From Tamarix chinensis (lineage: Eukaryota > Streptophyta > Magnoliopsida > Caryophyllales > Tamaricaceae), in contig CM060174.1 of the NCBI GenBank assembly GCA_030549775.1, forward strand, positions 41,926,586-41,990,585: DNA of 64,000 bases, in the 5' to 3' direction. Under the pieces are notes generated by a model. That model was not told where the DNA came from. It saw only the letters and a list, made by a program, of their open reading frames with translations, and made no database searches. Shown piece by piece: positions 12,001-21,440 of the stretch; position 1 is the first letter of the stretch, and each line of letters begins with the position of its first letter. The position numbers and the translations under genes are program-made.

Positions 12001-12334
12001 TTATTATTATTATTATTTTAGTTCCTTGTCACTATTAGTAATATTTCATATACCACTAACCTTACTATCGCTACTACTATCATCATTATTAGTAACATTG
12101 AACTACTACCGTTAATAATAAATATTATTGAAATCTCTTTTAAAATATTGTAGCTATTAAGACCTACTTTTATTATTAGTAGCTAGATTAGCTACCTTAA
12201 GAATATTGACCATACCTTTACTTATAAAAGTAAGATTTTATTTTTAGCCCCAAAGGTAAGTTAAAGATAAGAGTAAGGTAGAAGAATAGTGTTTGGTTAG
12301 AGGAAAAGTAACCTCTAGTGTTCCCCTCTTATAG

Positions 12335-12396
12335 GCGAATCAAGTCGACATCCGGAGGAGGTGTAGGAACGTGCTCCAAGACCGGTGTCGTGTTAG
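12335..12396 (+). promoter_or_regulatory. Putative 62-nt LTR mini-exon (B)
   Basis: It is preceded by CTCTTATAG and followed by GTAAGGACG. The interior contains CGTGCTCCAAGACCGGTGTC, which is nearly unchanged in E (30669-30730) and G (55054-55115), where the block is also exactly 62 nt. Conserved length and splice-like borders in copies that differ widely elsewhere suggest a spliced leader exon; this is inference. Confidence 0.5.
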
Positions 12397-12710
12397 GTAA
12401 GGACGAAGCTATGGCCTTGTGCTTGTGTGACGTAATGTGTGGTTAAATAATGAGCATGCCATGTTGATGTATATTATGTATGTGTTATGAATAACTTGTT
12501 TTGTGTAGCGCAGCGTGGATCATGTGGTACGTTATGTGTGCCTTGTATTATACGTGTATGACATGTTCTATGTTGATATTTGATGTTGATGATGTGTCAT
12601 GATATGGCCCTCTAGAACATACATGCTAGGGTCTTGGTAGCATGAAATGATAATAAAAGAACAACGGGAAAGTGGACATTTGGGAAGTTTGTATGGGGGG
12701 AACTAGATCT

Positions 12711-13070
12711 TGCATGAGCGTGATCCTTACGTGGTAAAAGTTGGTTTGGGTTGTAAGTAAGAGTTTTGGAGAGTCTTAGAGTGATTGGAGACTTGATATG
12801 AAAATAGTACGTGAGTTGGTGCATAAGAGACCTGATTAGGGTTTTGCGAGTAAGTGTGTGTTGGGGAGTCTTCATGGAGTATTTAAAGTCTGCATGGGGA
12901 TGAATCTTACGTGAGGAAAGTTGATTTAGGAAGTAAATAAGATAATGTCAAAGTTATGGGTCCATTGGAGACTTGGGTGCAAAATTCTACGTGGGTCGAT
13001 GTAAGGGTGTCTAAGGGACCCAATTAGGGTTTTGAGAGAAAATGAGGAATTTGAAGGGTACAAGGGTAAA
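12711..13070 (+). repeat. 180 bp tandem duplication in LTR B
   Basis: Two units start TGCATGAGCGTGATCCTTAC (12711) and TGCATGGGGATGAATCTTAC (12891), exactly 180 bp apart. Both contain GGAGACTTG and end near ATTAGGGTTTTG. Similar units of 177-181 bp recur in LTR F and in the chromovirus 5' LTR. Confidence 0.75.
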
Positions 13071-13680
13071 AATGATCAAGGAAGGATGGAGTATGGGGTT
13101 GAGAGTGAGAATTCACTTATATAAAGGATGAGTATGAGTTTCTAAATGAGAGAAGAGGTTTTGGGGTGAAAGAGGGAGGTTACTTGTTGAGGAAGTAAAG
13201 TGCTAGGGTTTGGCCTGGTCAACTAGGGTCTTGGATGGTCAACTGGGGTCTGTCGGTCACATGTGAACTAGGGAGATAAAGTATTACATTTGGGGAATTT
13301 TCTAATAAGAATGAGGTGCGAGATGGAGAACAAAGTGACGTTTAGGTAAGTACGAAAGAGTTGGGCCACATAGGTCCGATTAGGGCCTCCGAGGAGGAAC
13401 CCTAGAGGGATGAGGACATGCGGAGTCGATATCATATGTGTTGGGATGGCCTATATCCTTGGGGTTGTGTCTTACTATATGCTACTTTACCTAAGTCTAC
13501 GAGGGATGGATGTCGGGTGTGAGAAGAGGTATGAGTCTCAAAATATGGGACGGTCCCTCTAGAGGGGAAGAAGTAGAGTATCAACCGCATGCATGTCAAG
13601 GGTGTGATGTGATTCAATAAGACACGGATAAGACATTAATTACGTAAAGCGAAAGATGTTGAGCGAGCGTGATCCGCCAC

Positions 13681-14062
13681 GGCTATAATAGATCAGAGGC
13701 GTTACCGGTCCATCGGCTATAATAGTGGATCAGAGGCGTTCTGCCCTGATCAGAGGTATTTTCGGTCCACCGGCTATAATAGTGGATCAGAGGCGTTTTG
13801 CCCTGTGCCGGTCCACCGGCTATAATAGTGGATCAGAGGCGTTCTATCTTTCCACCGGCTATAATAGTGGGGATCTCGTGCTCAACATAAGTTAATCGGC
13901 TAAGTACTTATGTGAGTCGGGGCCATGATCACCGACTATAATAGTGGATCAGAGGCGTTTTGTCCTGTGCGTTTATTTTCCGGTCCACCGGCTATAATAG
14001 TGGATCAGAGGCGTTCTGCCCTGTGTGTATATCTTCCGGTCCACCGGCTATAATAGTGGGGC
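13681..14062 (+). repeat. Cassette array in LTR B (eight copies)
   Basis: The core CGGCTATAATAGTGG, usually preceded by CCGGTCCAC and followed by ATCAGAGGCGTTYTGCCCTG, occurs near 13681, 13714, 13771, 13818, 13857, 13934, 13990 and 14046. The core is a near-palindrome (CCAC...CTA/TAG...TGG). Spacing is irregular (about 33-77 bp), so this is a clustered motif and not a strict satellite. Confidence 0.9.
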
Positions 14063-14989
14063 TCCCGCGCTCACATGGGTTATTAAAGAATACGTGTGAA
14101 ATGGACATATTATTAACGAGGATAAATAATAAGTCACCAGAAAGTACTCAGGCCTTATCTTGTGTGTTATCGCATGTTACTTATATGATTGTGCTATGGG
14201 GTATGATTGTATGCTTGGCCTTAGCGCACCTACGCCCTTACTCAGTATTGGAACCGTACTGATACTACCTTGATTGAATGGGTCCTGTGATGATCCACCG
14301 ATGGTGGGGAGCAGACCTCCGATGCATGTCTGATCGGTTACTAGTTTGGGGTGGAAGGCTTGACTTGAGTGAGTCGGCGATCCAGATATTGGTCCATTGG
14401 GATCTGTTTTATTTATCTATATTTTGTACTACGCTTCTTGTTTTGAAACCGTACTCTTAAGTTGCAATCTTAACGATATTTTAACTGTTGTTGACTCGTG
14501 GTTTTCGTGAATGGTCTATGTTAACTATGGACCTATGTTTTGATGATTCTTACTTAATGATTGTTTAGTTTAGCCTTAGCACTTAGTATCGGAACGGTAG
14601 GAGCGAACCGGTTTGGTACTAAGTGTGGCGGTAATACCCCCAAGCTTACGGTTTTAATTATTTCGCTTCCGCTAAAACCTTTCTCTTAAACGAAATTTTT
14701 CAGTAGTAAATTTGGGGGTGTTACAAATACCTTCTTGGAGTAAAATGCTCCCAAGACACTATTCCTTCTAGTGTAATTGAGATTAAAAACAACACCTTCT
14801 TAGGGAAGAATGCATCTCGAGCCACTATTTTCTCTGGCAGAATATATAAATGAAAACATCACCTTGGCACTACTCACACGATCTTTACCTTTAAATTATT
14901 ATTTTTTTCTTCAAAAAATCTATAAATTTTATTGCTAGGAAGAAAGTAAGTTGTTACAGGCTAGAGAACAAAAAGCATCAACTACATGA

Positions 14990-16213
14990 ATCCTACGACT
15001 ATACTTAGAGTTCCTATGACCATATAAACATCTATAGGACACACCTATGGCAATGGACTTGATAAGAGTATTCCAATTACAAGAGATATTGTTTAAATTT
15101 TTGTTATTTCTAGCCTCTATATCTCATAGATAGCTGTGACAAGTAAACTTCATAAAAGGATCATTTCTGACCTCGATCAACCATGATTGAAACTAAAATC
15201 TTTAAGCAATCTGCTCCACCTAATGGAAGTATGTCTGAGTCTCTTGAGAGAGCAGATTGTGTGAACAATGCTCCTATTGCTAAGCAATGTACAAAAAGAT
15301 GGGAATGGATTCCCGATCAGTACAGAAAGCACATTATTGATCTGCTATAGGGATGAATTTACTGAGGCGATCCTTGGTGGTCAAATGCCCTATTGCAGTT
15401 AACCAAAAGATAAATTGGCGACTGGGGGCTGCAGGGTTTTGCCAAAAAAATTTCCACCAAACACATCTCGGGCCTTTTATCCTTAACTCTGAACATACCT
15501 TTTGAATGCTATAAGGTGTATGATGTGGGAAGTTAGCAAAAATAGGATGAAGAGTATCCCTTAAGCTCAGTATGCTCCTCAAAGGCCAAGATGCATCAGT
15601 TGGTATGCTAATGTCCTAGGTAGAGCTTTGTTTGATAAATCTATTATATATCCATTTGATCCATAGTGTGTCTTTCTTTTGAGTGAGATGCCACAAGTGT
15701 TTTCCAAGAGCACCAATGTTCAAGGTACTAATATTAATTAAACCAAGGCCACCTTCATTCTTGGGGAGGTAGCGAGAATTCCAGGTAACAGGAGCTTTAT
15801 AGGACCTGAAGGTGTTGCCAGTCTATAGGAAAGACCGACAGGCATAAATAAGATAATTAAGGACCTTCTTGGGTAAAAGGAACACCTAACTCCAATACAT
15901 TTAGATACCAAAAATAACTAATTTAATCAATTGGAGTCTTCCAGCATATGATAGTAGTTTGGTTGCCTAATGGTTCATCTTATACATAATTTTATCTATA
16001 AGAGAGGCCATATGATGAGCATTAAGTCGTGTATCCCCAACAGGTACCCCCAAATATTTAAAAGGTAAAGAGCCTTATGAAAATGTCAAAAATTGTAGGA
16101 TGTGCTCTTTGATCTACTATGATACACCTCCAAATAAAATAGAGCTCTTATGCGGGCTAATGGTCAAACCAGAAAGGTTTGTAAAGACATGGAACTTCTG
16201 TATAAGGGGTTGG
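14990..16213 (-). pseudogene. LINE reverse transcriptase end and zinc-binding region
   Basis: Directly continuing the split frame, the minus strand reads FGGVS and HILQFLTFS, then GSLPFKYLGVPVGDTRLNAH (about 16030-16090), a standard thumb-side motif of plant LINEs. Further on come WWKFFWQNPAAPSRQFIFWL and GHLTTKDRLSKFI (15340-15470) and CAFCTDR just beyond 15334. This matches the zinc-binding domain at the C-terminus of plant L1 reverse transcriptases, although later cysteine/histidine positions are lost behind stops. Confidence 0.8.
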
Positions 16214-16884
16214 TGTAACACCCCCAAAATTCACTACTGAAAAATTTCGTTAATTAAAAGGAAATTAGCGGAAGCAAATTAATAAAACGTGAACTTTGGG
16301 AGTATTACCGCCACACTTAGTACCAGACCAGTTCACTCATACCGTTCCAGTACCAAGTGCTAAGGCTAAGAACAATGAAATACAATTTGAAAGAAATTCA
16401 ACATACATAAATCAGAGTAGTGCATCAAATCGTTATAAGAATAACATCTGCCAATGATGGTTACTTAAACAGCATTAGCATTAAAAACCAGGAGTTTAAA
16501 AGAGAAAGAGAAAACCCTAACGATACCGGATAACTCCTTACTCTCTTTCCCGTAGCCCACTTGAGTAGCACCTGAAAATACCTGCAAGGGCACTACCCAT
16601 TGAATAGGCAGGGGCCCCATAAAGGGAATCCCTTTAGTACTACGGTACTGAGTAACCCTTTAATACCACACTTAAAGACAGGCCCGCATACGACACATAA
16701 TGCAAGCTACATACATAAATAATGAGAGATGCATACATAACAATAACATACATAATAATTTATAAGTCACGATCGATACTTTTGGGCCTTAAGACATGTC
16801 ATAGTGTAATATCGATATATTCGGGCCTTAAGCCATTATTCTGTCATCATTCAATCAGTCTCATATTTTATGTCCATGTGAGTG

Positions 16885-17215
16885 TGAGAACCCCACTATT
16901 ATAGCCAGTGGACCGAAAAGTATACACTCAGGGCAGAACGCTCCTGACCACTATTATTTGCCGGTGGACCGGTCTCTAGGGCAAGACGCTCCTGGCCACT
17001 ATTATTTGCCGGTGGACCGGTCGGGCCCCGACTCACATGGTGTTCCATTTTAAGTGATCAGTATTTTTCCATAACTTTATTCACATGCATATTAGGTTTT
17101 ATTGAGCTCGGGACCCCCACTATTATTGCCGGTGAACCGGAATGTATATATATATATCATCATCCAAGGCACAACGCTCCTGGCCACTATTATATCCGGT
17201 GGACCGATACTCAAT
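16885..17215 (-). repeat. Cassette array in LTR C
   Basis: On the plus strand the unit reads CCACTATTATWKCCGGTGGACCG with CAGGGCARAACGCTCCTGG between units, the reverse complement of the B cassette. Copies lie near 16892, 16948, 17007, 17119 and 17184. Confidence 0.88.
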
Positions 17216-17929
17216 ATCATAAACCATCTGGGCCCGGCTCATTAATATTCCACTTTCAATAATAGTATCTTTCCTTCCCTTAATCAGCACAACAAGTCTA
17301 TTTTATTTGCCTCGGACGGGAGATCAATAACCCGGGACACAAAGGTACACCGGTCGTACCGGTGCATACAAGCTACTTAGTACCCTTCAACCACGAACCC
17401 AAGGACACAAAGGTACCCTGGTCATACTGGTGCATAAAGCTAACTCAGTACCCTACTAACAAGGACACCTAATCCATAAGTATGCATACCCCCTAACTAG
17501 GTCCGTAGAGCTAGAAACAGTAAGATATAGGGCCTGGCTGGGGCACAAAGGCACAGCAGCAAATACCAGAATAATCGTGGACTAAACCACATCCTTAGAG
17601 CAGCGACCCCTAAGGAGTCACCATTCCCGATCTCGAGGTCTTTCACTTTAAGTAATAGTGTTTTAATTAAAGTGATCACAAAAAGCACAATGGTCAGATA
17701 CTTATTCACTTTCAATCGTTCCGATATCATTAATCGTTTCTTATTCAGATGATTATCCAGGATATCACAGGGAAATCATTAAGGCCATACTAATTATCAA
17801 ATACTCTTACTTGGCTAATCAGCATTATTTGAATCATATTATAATGTTCCACAATCATAACAATATGTTAGGTACAAATTACTCATTAACCCATTACTTA
17901 TATAATTGCTAAGTATTCCTTCCTTACTT

Positions 17930-19265
17930 GGCAATTTACTCCATTACCCTTTAGGTTGCGTAATTACCAAATTACCCCTTGTCCAATTTAGATTACCAAA
18001 TTATCTCCTGCACTTTTTAGATCACCACTCACCTCTCACAATTGCTACACTTAACATATTTCCCCATTGGTTGGTTAGATTACCGAGTTGCCCTTCTCCT
18101 TTGTTATAATTACTAAATTGCCCTTGTGATGGATAATTTACCAAATTACCCTCCTTCATTATCATGATTACTATTTTGCCCCTTTAGTTGGTTAAATAAT
18201 TATCACTTTACCCTTTAATCGGCTAAATTACCAAATTGCCCCTTTAGTTGGATAAATTACCAAATTGCCCTTCTTTTCCATAATTACCATATTACCCCTC
18301 TCAATTATTTTAATTGCCATTTTACCCTTTTTAATTATCATAAATCCCAAATTACCCTTCTTCATAATTACAAATATTAATTTACCCTTCTTCATAATCA
18401 TAATTACCAATTTACCCTTCTTCATAATTACAAATATTAATTTACCCTTCTTCATAATCATAATTACCAATTTACCCTTCTCCATATTTATAATTATTAT
18501 TATACCCTTCTCCATATTTATAATTATTAATTTACCCTTTTATAATCATAATTTAATTACCAATTTGTCCTTCGTCGTTATCATTATTACCAAGTTACCC
18601 CTACTCCCAAGTTTACCATAAATGTCCTTTTAACTTCAAAATTACCCTTTTACCCCTTACTTCCAAATTACCATAATATCCTTTTATTTACAAAATTACC
18701 ACAATACCCTTTTATTTATAAAATTACCATAACACACCTTTTTCTTTATAAATTACTATTTTACCCCTTTCACATCCAAAATTACCATCTTTATCCTTCC
18801 TTACATAATTACCATTTTGCCTCCAAATTACCATATTAACCTTTTACTCACAAAATTACCATAATACCCCTCACTTATAAAATTACCATTTCGCCATTCA
18901 CTTATAAAATTACCATATTACCATTTACTTATGAAATTACCTTTTTGCCCCTCTACCTCCAAAATTACCATAATGCCCTTTTACTTGAAAAATTCCCATC
19001 TTTTACTTTACTCATAAAATTACCATAATACCCTAACTTCCATAATTACCACAATACCCCTTTTTACTTGTAAAATTACCATATTGCCCCTTTTCCTTCA
19101 AAATTACCCTAATACCCTTCTTTCTCACAACTTACAATTTTATCCTTTTACTTATAAATTATCATTTAACCCCTTTCTTTTGAAATTACCAAAATACCCT
19201 TTTTGCTTACAAAATTACCAAAATACCCTTTTCACTTATAAAATTTCCACTCAAGCCCTTTATTC
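17930..19265. repeat. ACCAAATTRCCCYTT minisatellite in LTR C
   Basis: Over 1.3 kb of units repeat the phrase AATTACCAWATTACCCTTYT every 25-33 bp. The bases at 18361-18420 and 18421-18480 are identical, a recent 60 bp duplication made of two 30 bp units. Related arrays occupy the same place in LTRs D and H. The long frames at 18228-18621 on both strands are translations of the repeat. Confidence 0.9.
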
Positions 19266-19711
19266 ACCATTTTTATGAATTTACCAACACTACATAAAAT
19301 AATGATATTAGTACTTCATTCCTATCATCTAAGTCCACCAACTTGTCATTATTCAACATAATATTCATTAGCAACTACATATATTAGATCACATACTTCA
19401 CAAGCATATCATTAAAATACCCTTAGACAATAATATTATTCATGCATTAGCAACACAATGCATCATAAACAAGCATTTAGCATTTCCATCAATAATCAAC
19501 CTCTTCCTTAATTATCATACCTACACATGGCACAAAGGCTATCATGCTTTTCCTTTTTATCAAACAATATAAGCAACCATATTTATGGCATGCTAAGCAC
19601 ACAAAACATGCATAAAATCATACTAAATCCCTAATGTTCTAGCATACGTTTTTCCATGTATTTAAGGGAGGATTAACGGTTACCTTAATCCCGCAAAATA
19701 TCAAATCTTAC

Positions 19712-19755
19712 CGGTACCCCGGTTAAAGATTCAAGCTTAATTAGTAACTCAACAC
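19712..19755 (-). promoter_or_regulatory. Putative 44-nt LTR mini-exon (C)
   Basis: On the minus strand it is preceded by TATTTTTAG and followed by GTAAGATTT. H has the matching block (52943-52988, 46 nt) with borders TATTTTTAG and GTAAGGTT. Its position, between the leader and the body of the LTR, is equivalent to the 62-nt block of type I LTRs. Confidence 0.42.
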
Positions 19756-19897
19756 CTAAAAATAATATCAATCATTATTATGTTAGAAATAAGAATCCAA
19801 GCATAAAACTTTATAAAATTTAATTAATAAAACACTTAGCATAAAATACTATTATACCTTAAAAATTAGCCAAATAATTTCCAAAATAAAGGGGGAG

Positions 19898-19921
19898 CTC
19901 ACGCTGCATGAACAGCGTGAG
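19898..19921. other. Conserved hairpin in LTR C
   Basis: CTCACGCTG and its perfect complement CAGCGTGAG are separated by six bases. LTR H has a ten-base-arm version at the matching place. It lies between the leader block and the mini-exon. Confidence 0.65.
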
Positions 19922-21440
19922 TCTCATGTAGAAATGAGAGGGGGAAAGGGTCGAATGGGGTAAGGTAGAAGGGAGGAGGAGATGGCTCGATTTAGTGTCT
20001 TTAGGCTAGAAAAGAAGGTGGGTGGGGGAGGTTTCAAGGCAAGGGAATGGTGTAGGAGTGGAGAGGGGGTGTAGGTGGAGGCTAAGGGTGGTTTCACGAC
20101 ATAATAGGGCGGCGGAGACGGCGGCGGCAAGGCGGCGAAGTTGGCTGCAGAGATGGGTCGAGGTGGAGGGGCTGAGAAGAAAGGAAAAGGAGAGGGAAAA
20201 ATGGAGGGGTGTAAGGGCTATTTTCAGCCAACTAAGGCATGGCGGTGGTAGAGGGGGTTGTAGGGTGTCGAACGGTGGGTTGGGTGGCGGCAGAGGTGGC
20301 CGGACGGCGGCGAGAGTGGCGGTTGCAGGTGGCTAGGTGGTAAGGGGGAAAATGGGGAGAAAAAGGAAGAGGTGGAGAAGGGAGGAAGTGCAGGCTCGAG
20401 GGGGAGGCGTGGGGGTGTAGGGCAGTAGGGGGTGGTGGCAGTAGGCGGCGTAGGGCTGGGTGCGGCGGTTAGAACGGTGGTTGGCGGCGGCGTGGAGAGA
20501 AAACAGAAAAAAAAATGGGGAAGAAGGAAGGAGAGAAGAGGGAGCTCGGGGGAAGGAGAAGGGCTCGAAAATGAGGGGAATGAAGGGCTGGGGAGATGGA
20601 GAAAAATAAGAGGGAGAAAAGAGGGGGTAGATGGCTGGCTGGCGAGAGGGCGCAGGTGGCAGGGCTAGTCGGGTGGTAGGGAGAAGGACGAGGAGAAGAG
20701 GAAAAGAAACAGGGCGCGCAGGCTGGGGATGCAGGGCTAGTTGGGTTCGAATGAGGAAAGAAAATGAAGGGGGAGAGAGGAAGAGAGAGAGGGCAGGGAG
20801 GTAGGTGGTGGCCGGGTTGCAGGCGGCGGCGTGCTCGACCATGGCAGAAATGCTAGTCGGGCGTGGGAGAAGAAAGAAGGGAGGAAGAAGCTGGGCGAGC
20901 GGCTAGACCGGCGCAGGAAAGAAGAGAGACGGCCGGCTCAGGGAGAAAATAAAGGAAGGGGTGGGCTGGTGTGCCGTGCGAGGAGGAGAAGGGGCTGGGG
21001 GAACGAGCCTGGCCCAAACGCGCAGGGGAGGGCTGGCCTGGTGAGGCAGCCCGAGGGAAGGGAAAATGGGAAAAAGAAGAGAAGAAAAGGAAAAAGGGGA
21101 GAAAGGGGAATGGAAAAATAGGGAAAATAAGGTAAAATAATTTATAAAATCATAAAATGTAATATTCTTGATAAATTATTTAGTTTAATAATTTAATTCA
21201 TTATAATCTAATATATTAATTTAAAAGGTTAAAGTTAGTAAAATTTTAGTTTGGAAATTTATTTAAATAAAATAATATGATAAATAGCAAAATATTTATT
21301 TTTAATTTATTTTAATTTATTAACCTACTCTAAAATCTATAAAATAATTAAAATAAATAATTTTAAAAGAAAATTTTATTCCAAATAAAAGTTATTTATT
21401 AAAATATAGGTTTTCAAAATTTTTGGGGGATTACAGTTGG

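Larger units (their letters stand above)
10267..14725 (+). mobile_element. Solo LTR B (type I, 4459 bp)
   Basis: A 5 bp duplication AATAC flanks it exactly (10262-10266 and 14726-14730). It ends AAATTTGGGGGTGTTACA; its start TAAAATACCC is a decayed TGTAATCCCC. In order it holds an AT-rich start, a GC- and pyrimidine-rich block with a TATA box (10560-11720), TTA microsatellites (11750-12000), a 62-nt putative mini-exon (12335-12396), a 180 bp duplicated unit (12711 and 12891) and eight cassettes (13681-14060). Removing it with one AATAC rebuilds a cassette unit of host element A. There is no coding capacity: the many overlapping open frames at 10535-11726, on both strands, are by-products of GC-rich repetitive composition. 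Confidence 0.85.
16214..21435 (-). mobile_element. Solo LTR C (type II, 5222 bp)
   Basis: It has perfect 5 bp duplications GTTGG (16209-16213 and 21436-21440) and ends TGTAACACCCCCAAAATTC and TTTTTGGGGGATTACA. It is inserted in the reverse transcriptase of the LINE, whose frame resumes across it. In plus-strand order it holds the U5-like end, cassettes (16885-17215), conserved blocks with GACACAAAGGTAC units (17335-17470), the minisatellite (17930-19265), the 44-nt putative mini-exon on the minus strand, a hairpin (19898-19921) and a G-rich block (19925-21120; the leader on its own strand). Its first 150 bases are very similar to H, so the two are relatively young. The reading frames at 19924-21121 on both strands are composition artefacts. 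Confidence 0.88.

Noticed and set aside
13681..14062. CRISPR-like array of regularly repeated palindromic cores
   Set aside because: Spacing is irregular, linkers are themselves repeats, the setting is plant LTR sequence and there are no cas genes. Treated as an LTR cassette array.
18228..18621. Frames with regular KKGKLVIMIM / IITNINLPFF repeats, suggestive of a repeat protein
   Set aside because: They are direct translations of the 30 bp minisatellite; both strands are open and the unit length is a multiple of three only locally.
17930..19265. Interstitial telomere-like repeat (CCCTTT / ACCC phrases)
   Set aside because: The unit is 25-33 bp with an ATTACCAAATTACCC phrase, not the 7 bp plant telomere repeat.
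16214..21435. DNA transposon with terminal inverted repeats
   Set aside because: The inverted similarity is imperfect and short, the duplication is 5 bp, ends are TG...CA, there is no transposase, and the same sequence flanks a gypsy internal region. LTR fits better.
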